Positions 25,885 to 34,373 of a DNA stretch of 64,000 nt are shown here, in pieces. Positions within the stretch are counted from its first letter, which is position 1, and every line of letters begins with the position of its first letter. The DNA is taken from NCBI GenBank assembly GCA_002344055.1, contig DDTH01000018.1, forward strand, positions 124,219 to 188,218. The letters are read 5' to 3'. Source of the stretch: Sphingomonadales bacterium UBA2369. Its GTDB lineage: Bacteria; Pseudomonadota; Alphaproteobacteria; Sphingomonadales; Sphingomonadaceae. Position numbers and translations under genes: made by a program. The notes beneath the pieces are model-generated. The model did not search any database and had not been told where the DNA came from. It saw nothing but the letters and a program-made list of their open reading frames with translations.

Positions 25885-26520
25885 TTAGGATGCGCTCGCT
25901 GCCCGCCGCTTGACCCAGAGTTCGTCTGTGCGGCTCATTTCGATAAGAGCGTCGGGGAAGCAGCGTTGCTGGAACCCGACGGCGGTGTCGAAGTCGCCGT
26001 TCAGCCAGTCATTATATTCGTCAGGCTGAAGCAATACGGGCATGCGGTCGTGGATCGGACGGATCGCCTCGTTGCAGTCAGTCATAACGCCCGAATAGAC
26101 CGCTCCCCACTCGTCGCTTTGACGCCAAAGCCCGGCCCAGGCGAAGATCGGCTGATCCTTGACGTTGAACCATGTCCGGGTCTTGGCGCCCTTTGGCCCT
26201 TCTGCCTCGGCGAAGCCCGTCAGCGGGATGAGGCAGCGCCATTGCGGCTTTCGGGCGAGGCCGATCCACACGTTCTTGCGAATGTCGGCGATGTTGTTGA
26301 CCGGCCTGGGCTTGGATCCCGGCTTCATGAAGCTCAGCCGCATCGGAAAGCCCCAGGTCATCGACTGCAACACGCGCTGACCTTCAGCTTGGCGCACCAC
26401 CATGCCTGGCCCGCCCGGATAGACTTCCGCCTCGGGCGTATTGAAGCCCGTCGGCAGGTCGGTCCCGAAATGCGACGCGATCTCCTCGGCGCTCTTCCTG
26501 ACGGTGTAGAGGTTACACAT
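25885..26520 (-). CDS. SRAP/YedK (HMCES)-family abasic-site protein, catalytic residues intact
   Basis: 211 residues. SRAP proteins crosslink to abasic sites in single-stranded DNA through Cys2. Here Met1 is followed by Cys (MCNLYTVRKS), the active-site glutamate is kept in CLIPLTGFAEAEG, and the histidine in IRPIHDRMPVLL. Normal family length. It is downstream of the divergent SRAP paralogue on the same strand, 45 bases apart, so both likely come from the promoter that carries the SOS box. Start is certain because Cys must be residue 2. Confidence 0.92.
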   Translation of the reverse strand: MCNLYTVRKSAEEIASHFGTDLPTGFNTPEAEVYPGGPGMVVRQAEGQRVLQSMTWGFPMRLSFMKPGSKPRPVNNIADIRKNVWIGLARKPQWRCLIPLTGFAEAEGPKGAKTRTWFNVKDQPIFAWAGLWRQSDEWGAVYSGVMTDCNEAIRPIHDRMPVLLQPDEYNDWLNGDFDTAVGFQQRCFPDALIEMSRTDELWVKRRAASAS

Positions 26521-26565
26521 CGCACCGCCTTAGCATGGAGGGCCCCAGCCGGCATCCTTGGCCGG

Positions 26566-27207
26566 CTAGATCATTGACAGTTGCGGCGCAGGCGTCGGCG
26601 GCGGCTTGCCGCTGCGCCAGCGATCGTCGCTATGCTCCAGCGTCATGCGTTCCGCAGGAAACGGCTGGCGGATTTGAAAAAAGATGATGTTCTTGACTGG
26701 TCCGCGCAGCCAGTGGCCCCATTCCTCGCGCGGCACGAGCACCGGCATACGGTCATTGTACGGCTCGACCAGCGCGTTCGCCTTCATCGTCATGCCAGCG
26801 AACACCGGGCCGAGTTCAGGCGTATTGCGGCAAAAACCGCCCCAGGCGAACAGCGGCTCGCCGGTCACGGAAAACCAGCTTCGCGTCTTGGCGCCCTCGT
26901 CGCCGGCCGGATTGGCGAAGTGCGAGATCGGGATCAGGCAGCGGTATCGGGGATCGGCGACGACCTTGTCCCACATCGGATTGGTGAGGTCGGCGACCAA
27001 ACCGATCCGATCAGGTCCAGACCGGGCGAGCCGAGGAAAACCCCATGTCATGACCCTGGCTCTATGTATGCCGTCCCGCTCGTAAACGACGACCCCGCGA
27101 TCCCCTTCGACCGTCGTCGCCGGATAATCGAGCGCGCCGGGCTCCTCGACGCCGAAGTAGGCGACGAGTTCCTGGGGCGACCTGGTGTTTGCATAAAGCC
27201 TGGACAT
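26566..27207 (-). CDS. Second SRAP-family protein, all three catalytic residues changed
   Basis: 213 residues, aligned along its length with the neighbouring SRAP protein (TWGFPRL, YRCLIPISHF, DRMPVLVPREEW). Ser replaces Cys at position 2 (MSRLYANTRS), Asn replaces the glutamate (CLIPISHFANPAG), and Asn replaces the histidine (EPYNDRMPV). It cannot form the thiazolidine crosslink by the known mechanism. ATG at 27207 follows GGAAGG; an in-frame extension to 27255 exists but lacks similarity. First gene downstream of the SOS box in this direction. Confidence 0.88.
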   Translation of the reverse strand: MSRLYANTRSPQELVAYFGVEEPGALDYPATTVEGDRGVVVYERDGIHRARVMTWGFPRLARSGPDRIGLVADLTNPMWDKVVADPRYRCLIPISHFANPAGDEGAKTRSWFSVTGEPLFAWGGFCRNTPELGPVFAGMTMKANALVEPYNDRMPVLVPREEWGHWLRGPVKNIIFFQIRQPFPAERMTLEHSDDRWRSGKPPPTPAPQLSMI

Positions 27208-27256
27208 CGCAGCCCAACCTTCCACTGGGACTCGGCAGGCTGCGGCTGATATCACG

Positions 27257-27271
27257 GAACAAAGACCGAAC
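27257..27271. promoter_or_regulatory. LexA-type SOS box, GAAC-N7-GAAC
   Basis: GAAC at 27257-27260 and GAAC at 27268-27271, separated by AAAGACC. This is the exact direct-repeat spacing (GTTC-N7-GTTC on the other strand) recognised by alphaproteobacterial LexA. It lies 50 bases upstream of the SRAP pair and 120 bases upstream of imuA, in the only interval between the two divergent units. Confidence 0.78.
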
Positions 27272-27390
27272 GAAGCCGAATCTGGCGGCGTTGAATTGCG
27301 ACTTGGATTGCCTTCAATCCGTCTTGACTCTTGAACGGCTCAAGCAGAACAAAATGGCAACATGATCCCGTTCTGTGCTTTCTGGAGTCG

Positions 27391-28146
27391 ATGTCCGTCT
27401 CAACCCCCGTCTTGGACGCCGTCCGCGCGCGTATTCGCCAGATCGAGTCAGGTGATCGGGCAGTACGCGGCGCGTTGCCCTTCGGCGTTTCGGCGGTCGA
27501 CCGGCGACTGCCCGCCAACGGCCTCGCGCTCGGCGCGCTGCACGAAGTGGCGGGCGGCGGCAACGGCGCCGTTCATGGTGCGGCTGCCGCACTGTTCGCG
27601 GCTGGCGTCATGGCCCGGCTCGAAGGGCCGGTGCTGTGGTGCCTGACCCGCAGGGATCTGTTCGCACCCGCTCTCGCCCAGGCAGGGCTGCACCCAGACC
27701 GGGTGATCTACGCCGAGGTCGGCGACGAGAAGACCGTGCTCGCCTGTTTCGAGGAGGCCTTACGCCACGGCGGCCTCGCCGGTGTGGTTGGGGAGGTGGC
27801 GACGTTGTCGATGACCGCTTCGCGTCGCCTGCAGCTCGCCGCCGAGGGCTCGGGCGCGCTCGCCATCGCCATCCGCCGCTGGCGCCGCCCGACCGAGGCC
27901 GCCGATTTTGGCCAGCCAACCGCCAGCATGACGCGCTGGCGGGTCAGCGCGCTGCCGTCGTCACCCTTGCCGGTGCCGGGTGTCGGTCGGGCGCGCTGGC
28001 TGGTCGAGCTGATCCGCGCCCGCGCCGGGGATTGCGCCGACTTCGAGCTGGAGGCCTGCGATGAAGCGGGTCGTCTCGCTCTTCCTGCCGAGCTGGCCGA
28101 CCGATCGGCTTCGCCGGGCGTTGCGCGGCGACGCGCCGCCGGCTGA
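27391..28146 (+). CDS. imuA: ImuA, RecA-like mutasome accessory protein
   Basis: 251 residues. ALPFGVSAVDRRLPANGLALGALHEVAGGG at residues about 27-55 matches the RecA-related N-terminus of ImuA, followed by LWCLTRRDLFAPALAQAGL. No functional Walker A lysine is seen. ATG at 27391 chosen. It partners ImuB and DnaE2 in SOS-induced mutagenic repair. It overlaps imuB by 86 bases in another frame. Confidence 0.88.
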   Translation: MSVSTPVLDAVRARIRQIESGDRAVRGALPFGVSAVDRRLPANGLALGALHEVAGGGNGAVHGAAAALFAAGVMARLEGPVLWCLTRRDLFAPALAQAGLHPDRVIYAEVGDEKTVLACFEEALRHGGLAGVVGEVATLSMTASRRLQLAAEGSGALAIAIRRWRRPTEAADFGQPTASMTRWRVSALPSSPLPVPGVGRARWLVELIRARAGDCADFELEACDEAGRLALPAELADRSASPGVARRRAAG

Positions 28147-29581
28147 CGCGCCCGTCATACTTGTGGGCCGGGAAGGACGGCGGCGCGTGGTGACCGCCGC
28201 CAATGCCGGCGCGCTGGCGCTGGGACTTCGGGCGGGCATGGCCGCGACCCAAGCCCAGGCGCTGGTCGCCGGGCTTGTGGCGCGCGACGCCGAGCCGGCC
28301 GCAGACGCCGCCGCGCTCGACCAACTCGCACTCTGGGCGCTGCGTCGCTACGCGCCCGTGGTCGCTGTCGATCAGCCCAACGGGCTGATGATCGATGTGA
28401 CCGGCGCGGCGCACCTGCGCGGCGGCGAAGCCGCGCTCCTCGCCGAACTCGTGGCGCGCCTCGCCGAAGCTGGCGTCGAGGCGCGCGCCGCGGTCGCCCC
28501 GACCTACGGCGCGGCCCATGCGCTTGCGCGGCTGTGCGCCAGCCCCACGCTGGTCGCCGCCGATCCGCTGGCGGCGATGCTGACGCCCTTGCCGGTCGCC
28601 GCGCTGCGCCTCGACGCCGACACGACTGATGGTCTGCGGCGGCTCGGTTTCGAGACGATCGGCGAGCTGGCGGCCGCGCCGAGGGGCGGCCTGGCGCTGC
28701 GCTTCGGCGCCGATCCCGGCCGGCGGCTCGACCAGATGTTCGGCCGCGCCGAGGAGCCTTTCGAGCCGGTGACAGCGCCCGAGCTTATCGCGGTCGAGCG
28801 CCGCTTCGCCGAGCCGATCGGCGCGCCCGAGACCCTTGCCCGATATACCGGCAAGCTGGTGACCGAGCTTTGTGAGGCGCTTGAGGCGCGCTCGCTCGGC
28901 GCGCGCCGGCTCGATCTCCTGTTTCACCGCGTCGACAACCGAATCGAGGCGATCCGCGCGGGCACCGCCAAGCCGGTGCGTGATGCGCGCCGCCTGACCC
29001 GGCTCTTGTGCGACCGCCTGGAGACAGTCGCGCCCGGGTTCGGCATCGAGCGGATGCGGCTGGCCGCGCCGATCGCCGAGCCGCTTGACTATCGCCCGGC
29101 GCCCTCGGGCCTTGGCGACGCGCCGATCGCGGACATCTCCGAGCTGATCGACACCCTCGCCAACCGGGTCGGCGATCGCGGGCTCTACCGGCTCGCGCCG
29201 GTGTCGAGCGCGGTTCCCGAGCGAGGCGTGCGCAAAGTCGCACCGCTCGCCCCGCCCACCGGGACGAGTTGGCCGCCGGACTGGCCGCGTCCCTCCCGCC
29301 TGTGCGAGCCGCCCGAGCCGGTCGAGGCGATCGCCCTGTTGCCCGACCGTCCGCCGGTCGCCTTCACCTGGCGCGGCCAGCGCCGTCGCGTGAAGCGGGC
29401 CGACGGACCGGAACGTATCTTCGGCGAATGGTGGAAGCGCGAGGCCGAGCTCGCAGCCGTGCGCGACTATTTCCTGGTCGAGGACGAGGCGGGGGAGCGA
29501 TTCTGGCTGTTCCGCGCCGGCGATGGCGAGGATCCCGCGACCGGCGGCCATGGCTGGTTCCTGCACGGGATATTCGCTTGA
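28061..29581 (+). CDS. imuB: ImuB, Y-family polymerase-like mutasome subunit
   Basis: 506 residues. Starts MKRVVSLFLPSWPTDRLRR, a hallmark of ImuB; the acidic catalytic residues of active Y-family polymerases are not in their usual places, as expected for this non-catalytic adaptor. ALWALRRYAPVVAVDQPNGLMIDVTGAAHL, GLRRLGFETIGELA and AEPLDYRPAPSG are also seen. ImuB links ImuA, DnaE2 and the sliding clamp. Stop overlaps the dnaE2 start by one base (TGATG). Confidence 0.92.
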   Translation: MKRVVSLFLPSWPTDRLRRALRGDAPPADAPVILVGREGRRRVVTAANAGALALGLRAGMAATQAQALVAGLVARDAEPAADAAALDQLALWALRRYAPVVAVDQPNGLMIDVTGAAHLRGGEAALLAELVARLAEAGVEARAAVAPTYGAAHALARLCASPTLVAADPLAAMLTPLPVAALRLDADTTDGLRRLGFETIGELAAAPRGGLALRFGADPGRRLDQMFGRAEEPFEPVTAPELIAVERRFAEPIGAPETLARYTGKLVTELCEALEARSLGARRLDLLFHRVDNRIEAIRAGTAKPVRDARRLTRLLCDRLETVAPGFGIERMRLAAPIAEPLDYRPAPSGLGDAPIADISELIDTLANRVGDRGLYRLAPVSSAVPERGVRKVAPLAPPTGTSWPPDWPRPSRLCEPPEPVEAIALLPDRPPVAFTWRGQRRRVKRADGPERIFGEWWKREAELAAVRDYFLVEDEAGERFWLFRAGDGEDPATGGHGWFLHGIFA

Positions 29582-32500
29582 TGAGCGCCTATGTGGAACT
29601 CGACTGCGCCTCACACTTCTCCTTTCTGCGCGGCGCTTCCTCGCCCGAGGAGTTGTTCGCCCAGGCCGCGCTGCTCGGCATGGAGGCGCTGGCGATCACC
29701 GATCGCAACTCGCTAGCCGGGATCGTGCGCGCCCATCAGGCCGCCAAGGCGACCGGCGTGCGCTTGGTCGTGGGCTGCCGGCTGGTCCTGACTGATACGA
29801 CGCAGCTCCTTGTCTATCCCATCGACCGCACTGCCTATGCGCGGCTGTGTCGTTTGCTCACCCTGGGCAAGAGCCGGGGCGGCAAGGCCGCCTGCAAGCT
29901 CGACTGGGAGGACGTCGCCGCGTGGAGCGAGGGCCTGATCGCGGTGCTTGTCGCCGACAAGGCGACGCGCAGCACGGCGCGTCGGTTGCGACGGCTCACC
30001 GAGACCTTCGGCGACCGCGCCTATGTCGCGCTCACCCTAAATCGTCGGCCGCGCGACCTGCTGCGGCTCCACGAGCTTGCCGCGCTAGCCGCGCGACATG
30101 GCGTCCCGGCTATCGCCACGAACGCGGTCCTGTTTCATGCGCCGTGCCGGCGCGTGCTGCAGGACGTGGTGACCTGCGTCCGCGAGCGCTGCACCATCGA
30201 CGAAGCGGGCGACCGGCTCGAACGCCACGCCGACCGTTATCTTAAGCCCGGCACGGAAATGGCGCGGCTGCTTTACCTCTGGCCGGACGCGGTGGCGCGT
30301 AGCGCGGCGGTCGCCGCGCGCTGCACCTTCAGCCTCGACGAACTCGCCTATCAATATCCGCATGAAGTGGTCGAGGCCGGGCTGACGGCCCAGCAGACGC
30401 TGGAAAAGCTGACGTGGGCCAGCACCGGCGACCGCTATCCCGAGGGCCTGCCCGACGAGGTGGCGGCGACGCTGCGGCACGAACTGGGCCTGATCGAGAC
30501 GATGGGCTACGCGCCCTATTTCCTGACGGTCCACGCCATCGTCCGCTTCGCGCGCTCGCAGGGGATTCTCTGCCAGGGCCGCGGCTCGGCCGCCAACTCC
30601 GCTGTCTGCTATGTGCTTGGCGTCACCTCGATCGACCCTGGCCGCAACGACCTCCTGTTCGAGCGCTTCGTCAGCCAGGAACGTGACGAGCCCCCCGACA
30701 TCGACGTGGATTTCGAACACCAACGGCGCGAGGAGGTGATGCAGTGGGTCTATCGGACCTACGGCCGCCACCGCGCCGCGCTCTGCTCGACCGTCGTGCG
30801 CTATCGCACCAAGGGCGCGATCCGCGACGTGGGCAAGGTGCTGGGCTTGCCTGAGGACATGATCAAGCTGCTTTCAAGCCAGGTCTGGGGCTGGTCCGAA
30901 ACCGGCGTCGAGGACAAGCATGCCGAGGCTCTTAACCTCAACCTCGACGACTGGCGGCTTCGACAGACGCTCGACCTCGCCCGGGAGCTGATGGGCGCGC
31001 CGCGCCATCTTTCTCAGCACCCCGGCGGCTTTGTCCTTACCGAGGACCGGCTCGACGAGCTGGTCCCGATCGAGCCGGCGGCGATGAAGGATCGCTTCGT
31101 CGTGGAATGGGACAAGGACGACATCGAGGCCCTCAAGATGATGAAGGTCGATGTCCTCGCGCTCGGCATGCTCTCGTGCATGCGGCGCGGTTTCGATCTC
31201 CTGCGCGCGCACAAGGGCGTCGATCTCGATCTCGCCACTGTCCCGCCCGAAGACCCCCGCACCTATGCGATGATCCGGCGCGCCGATACCCTCGGAACCT
31301 TTCAGATCGAAAGCAGGGCGCAGATGGCCATGCTGCCGCGGATAAAGCCGCGCACTTTCTACGACTTGGTCGTGGAGGTGGCGATCGTCCGGCCCGGACC
31401 AATTCAGGGCGACATGGTCCATCCCTATCTCAGGCGGCGGGAGGGGCTGGAGCCCGTCGATTACCCGACGCCCGAGCTGGAGCGAGTATTGGCCAAGACG
31501 CTGGGCGTGCCGCTGTTCCAGGAGCAGGCGATGCGCGTCGCCATGGTCTGCGCCGGTTTCACCGCCTCGGAAGCCGACCAGCTCCGCCGCGCCATGGCGA
31601 CCTTCAAATTCACAGGCGGCATCTCGAAGTTCGGCGAAAAGCTTATCAGCGGCATGATCGCGCGGGGCTATACCGAGGAGTTCGCCGCCAAGACCTTCGG
31701 CCAGCTCGAGGGTTTCGGCAGCTACGGATTCCCGGAAAGCCACGCCGCCTCGTTCGCGCTGATCGCCTACGCTTCCTCCTGGCTCAAATGCTGGCACCCG
31801 GACGTATTCTGCGCGGCCTTGCTCAACTCGCAGCCGATGGGCTTTTACGCACCCGCCCAGATCGTGCGCGACGCAGTGGAACATGGTGTCGAAGTCCGCC
31901 CGATCGATGTTAACGCCTCGAGGTGGGACTGCACGCTGGAGCCTGTCGGCGACGATGGCCGCTTTGCGGTCCGGCTCGGCCTGCGCATGGTGCGGGGCCT
32001 CGCCGAGAATGACGCCGCCCAGATCGTCGCGGCGCGCGGGAATGAGCCGTTCGCCGACATGGACGCGCTGTGGCGGCGCTCGACCACCTCTGTCGCTGCG
32101 CTCGAAAGGCTCGCGCGCGCCGACGGCTTCCGCGCAGCCTTCGACCTCTCAAGGCGCGATGCGTTTTGGGCGATCAAGGCGCTCGCCGACACGCCGCTGC
32201 CGCTGTTCGCGGCCGGCGCCGGCGACAACGGCCGTCCCGTGCCCGAAGTCAACGAAGCCGCCTTTCGCCTCAAGGCGATGACCGGCGGCCGCGAGGTGGT
32301 CGAGGACTATGGTCATGTCGGCTTGACTCTGCGCCAGCACCCACTCGCCTTTCTGCGCGAGGATCTCGCGCGCGAGCGCTATACGACCTGCGCCGAGGCC
32401 TCCGCCCTGCGCGACGGTCGGCCCGTCCGCGTGGCCGGCCTAGTGCTAATTCGCCAGCGGCCCGGCAGCGCCAAGGGTGTCATGTTCATCACCATCGAGG

Positions 32501-32859
32501 ACGAGACAGGCGTGGCCAACCTGGTGGTCTGGACGACGGTGTTCGAAGCGCAGCGTGCGATCGTGCTGGGGGCCGGGATGCTCGGCGTCCAGGGCCGCAT
32601 CCAGCGCGAGGGCGACGTCGTTCATCTTGTCGCCGCCAAGCTCTTCGACCTGTCCGGCCAACTTGCCGCGCTAAGCGAACGCGACGCCGCCTTCCCGCTG
32701 CCGCACGGTCGCGGCGACGAGTTTCATCACGGCGCCCCGCGAAGCGATCCGCGCGACCAGGCCCCGCGATCGACGCGCGTCCGCGACATCTTCATTCCCG
32801 ATCTCCATATCGACGGCATGAAGCCGCCAGATCTCATCAAGAGCCGCAACTTTCGATGA
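29581..32859 (+). CDS. dnaE2: Error-prone DNA polymerase DnaE2 (ImuC)
   Basis: 1,092 residues, family length. Starts with the PHP domain (YVELDCASHFSFLRGAS, ITDRNSLAG). The palm has GRGSAANSAVCYVLG and PPDIDVDFEHQRREEV (the latter with the catalytic aspartates), and the finger region has RPGPIQGDMVHPY. The C-terminal OB domain has VRVAGLVLIRQRPGSAKG. ATG follows directly from the imuB stop; a longer in-frame reading extends into imuB and is not supported. Last gene of the imuA-imuB-dnaE2 operon, the standard C-family mutasome order. Confidence 0.95.
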   Translation: MSAYVELDCASHFSFLRGASSPEELFAQAALLGMEALAITDRNSLAGIVRAHQAAKATGVRLVVGCRLVLTDTTQLLVYPIDRTAYARLCRLLTLGKSRGGKAACKLDWEDVAAWSEGLIAVLVADKATRSTARRLRRLTETFGDRAYVALTLNRRPRDLLRLHELAALAARHGVPAIATNAVLFHAPCRRVLQDVVTCVRERCTIDEAGDRLERHADRYLKPGTEMARLLYLWPDAVARSAAVAARCTFSLDELAYQYPHEVVEAGLTAQQTLEKLTWASTGDRYPEGLPDEVAATLRHELGLIETMGYAPYFLTVHAIVRFARSQGILCQGRGSAANSAVCYVLGVTSIDPGRNDLLFERFVSQERDEPPDIDVDFEHQRREEVMQWVYRTYGRHRAALCSTVVRYRTKGAIRDVGKVLGLPEDMIKLLSSQVWGWSETGVEDKHAEALNLNLDDWRLRQTLDLARELMGAPRHLSQHPGGFVLTEDRLDELVPIEPAAMKDRFVVEWDKDDIEALKMMKVDVLALGMLSCMRRGFDLLRAHKGVDLDLATVPPEDPRTYAMIRRADTLGTFQIESRAQMAMLPRIKPRTFYDLVVEVAIVRPGPIQGDMVHPYLRRREGLEPVDYPTPELERVLAKTLGVPLFQEQAMRVAMVCAGFTASEADQLRRAMATFKFTGGISKFGEKLISGMIARGYTEEFAAKTFGQLEGFGSYGFPESHAASFALIAYASSWLKCWHPDVFCAALLNSQPMGFYAPAQIVRDAVEHGVEVRPIDVNASRWDCTLEPVGDDGRFAVRLGLRMVRGLAENDAAQIVAARGNEPFADMDALWRRSTTSVAALERLARADGFRAAFDLSRRDAFWAIKALADTPLPLFAAGAGDNGRPVPEVNEAAFRLKAMTGGREVVEDYGHVGLTLRQHPLAFLREDLARERYTTCAEASALRDGRPVRVAGLVLIRQRPGSAKGVMFITIEDETGVANLVVWTTVFEAQRAIVLGAGMLGVQGRIQREGDVVHLVAAKLFDLSGQLAALSERDAAFPLPHGRGDEFHHGAPRSDPRDQAPRSTRVRDIFIPDLHIDGMKPPDLIKSRNFR

Positions 32860-33529
32860 TCCGCGTCGCCCTCGTCATCGCTCTCGTCATAGCCGCGACG
32901 ACGGCCGCAGGTCACACTTCGCCCGGCCCGCCGATCATCGGCCGGGCGATCGCGATCGACGGCGACACCCTCGCCATCGGCGGAACGCGCATCCGACTCT
33001 GGGGGCCGACGCCCCGGAGGCGAGCCAGACCTGCACGCGCGCGCGCCGGAGCTGGCCCTGCGGCCAGGCCTCACGGGCAGCCCTCGCACGGCGGATCGAC
33101 GCCGGGCTCGTCGCTTGCCGGCCGCTCTACCATGATCGCGGCGGACGCCCCGTCGCACGGTGCGAAGCTAGCGGGCGCGATCTTTCAGCCGATCAGGTCT
33201 CGGCGGGCTGGGCGCTGGACCATCCGTATTTCAGCAACCGCGCTTTTCAGGTCCAGGAAAGGCACGCCCGGGCCGGGCGTGCCGGCGTCTGGCAGGGCGA
33301 GATAACCCCGCCATGGATCTGGCGCGCCGAGCGGCGCCGAGCGGTGGAATCGGGCGGGTCCGAAGGCTGCCGCATCAAGGGCAACATCAATGCCGCGGGC
33401 CAGCGTATCGCTCATGCGCCGGGACAGCGCGATTACGCCTCGGTGACGATCGACCCCGCGCGCGGGGAGCGCTGGTTCTGCACGATGCCGGAAGCCCGCG
33501 CCGCAGGCTGGCGGCAGGCCATGCGGTAG
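32856..33529 (+). pseudogene. Thermonuclease-like secreted nuclease, frameshifted
   Basis: Starts MIRVALVIALVIAATTAAGHTSPGPP, a signal peptide, then RAIAIDGDTLAIGGTRIRLWG, the beginning of a staphylococcal-nuclease-like domain. At about 33000-33007 the G-run (five Gs after CTCT) is one base too short: reading resumes in the next frame as ADAPEASQTC, WPCGQASRAAL, GWALDHPYFSN, and ends at the TAG at 33527. The ATG overlaps the dnaE2 stop (ATGA), so it belongs to the damage island. Either a real loss of function or a homopolymer sequencing error. Confidence 0.75.
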
Positions 33530-33756
33530 ACCAAGTCCTTCCTCAGCCGAGATCATTCTCGCAGGCGATCTGAGGAAAAGAGCGGCCTCGTGGTCCGTCC
33601 AGACGGATGAGCGGCGGCGGCCAGGCGGACGCCCTCTCCCGGTCTCCCAAGACCACCCCTTCCTGTGGCGCTTGCTGCGGCGCTCGCCCGGCTAGTGCCG
33701 TCAACCCCGCAAGGGGGTTCCCCTCCGCTGCGCTCCGGTGACGACGCCGGGCGGCG
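33530..33756. other. Interval without a gene before the first DUF736 gene
   Basis: About 230 bases with no supported gene. AACCCC GCAA GGGGGTT near 33703-33719 can form a small hairpin. The sequence CCCTCCGCTGCGCTCCGGTG at 33721 resembles the phrase seen in the 22.9 and 35.2 kb intervals. Confidence 0.35.
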
Positions 33757-33800
33757 CCTTCGGTCGACGCCATCGGGGATGGTCCCCGAGAGACCGAAGG
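33757..33800 (+). ncRNA. Nested stem-loop leader overlapping the ribosome-binding site of a DUF736 gene
   Basis: Outer stem CCTTCGGTC/GACCGAAGG (9 perfect pairs; 33757-33765 with 33792-33800), 7-base left bulge, inner stem TCGGGGA/TCCCCGA (33773-33779 with 33783-33789) with a three-base loop, and 2-base right bulge. The 3' arm contains GAAGG of the GAAGGAG Shine-Dalgarno sequence (33796-33802) for the ATG at 33810, so folding would hide it. Confidence 0.55.
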
Positions 33801-33809
33801 AGAATTCAC

Positions 33810-34127
33810 ATGGCCACCATCGCCCAGCTCACCGCCAAGCAGGACGGCAGCTTCGAAGGCACGCTCGCCACCCTCAACGTCAGCGCCCCGATCTCGATGA
33901 TCCCCAACGGCGCCAAGCGGAAGGACAACGAGCCCGACTACCGCATCGTCAGCCGCAAGAATGGCTTCGAGGTCGGCGCCGGCTGGAACCGCCGCAACAC
34001 CCGCGACGGCGGTGAATACGTCTCGGTGACGCTCTCCGCGCCGGAATTCGGCACCATCTACGGCAATGTCGCTCCGGCCCCCGGCGATGACCCCGCCAAG
34101 AAGGTCATCATCTGGAACCCCGCCTGA
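33810..34127 (+). CDS. DUF736 family protein, copy 1
   Basis: 105 residues. MATIAQLTAKQDGSFEGTLATLNVSAPI and VGAGWNRRNTRDGGEYVSVTLSAPEF, ending KKVIIWNPA, match DUF736, a small beta-rich family abundant on rhizobial and sphingomonad plasmids and ICEs. Function unknown. The ATG follows GAAGGAG, part of which is in a stem. Two other copies lie at 35300 and 40784. Confidence 0.9.
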   Translation: MATIAQLTAKQDGSFEGTLATLNVSAPISMIPNGAKRKDNEPDYRIVSRKNGFEVGAGWNRRNTRDGGEYVSVTLSAPEFGTIYGNVAPAPGDDPAKKVIIWNPA

Positions 34128-34128
34128 T

Positions 34129-34181
34129 CCCCGCTCGATCCGGCCCCGCCACGGCGGGGCCGGCCTCGAGGCCGAGCGGGG
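34129..34181 (+). repeat. Strong nested hairpin following the first DUF736 gene
   Basis: Outer stem CCCCGCTCG/CGAGCGGGG (9 bp) and inner stem CCGGCCCCGCC/GGCGGGGCCGG (11 bp, 2-base loop). It begins two bases after the stop codon and precedes the 54-residue gene. No T-run. Could act in termination, attenuation or mRNA stability. Confidence 0.6.
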
Positions 34182-34208
34182 AAGCCCGCTCCAGCCAGGA
34201 GCCATACG

Positions 34209-34373
34209 ATGCCCCTCTACACCGCCCAGCGCTACGCCTGGAACCTCGCCAAGACGCTCATGGTCGAGATCACCCTGTTCGCAACTCCGGTTGGCTACGC
34301 CGCGGTCCCGTCCGCAGAATTCGAGGGCGACGCCGACAGTGTGGTGCGCGAGTATGACCCGTTCTCGACCTGA
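34209..34373 (+). CDS. 54-residue protein, function unknown
   Basis: ATG with CAGGAG eight bases before it. The product starts MPLYTAQRYAWNLAKTLMVE, has a short hydrophobic stretch (ITLFATPVGYAAVP) and an acidic end (SAEFEGDADSVVREYDPFST). Short, but has a good ribosome-binding site, follows DUF736 closely and keeps the GC-rich codon pattern of its neighbours. No family recognised. Confidence 0.55.
   Translation: MPLYTAQRYAWNLAKTLMVEITLFATPVGYAAVPSAEFEGDADSVVREYDPFST

Noticed and set aside
27333..27350. Second GAAC...GAAC pair close to imuA
   Set aside because: The two GAAC units are 10 bases apart instead of 7, so it does not fit the LexA spacing.
29269..29580. N-terminal extension of dnaE2 into imuB
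   Set aside because: In-frame, but it reads the imuB gene in another frame and has low-complexity Arg/Ala composition; the real DnaE2 N-terminus (MSAYVELDCASHFSF) begins at 29581.
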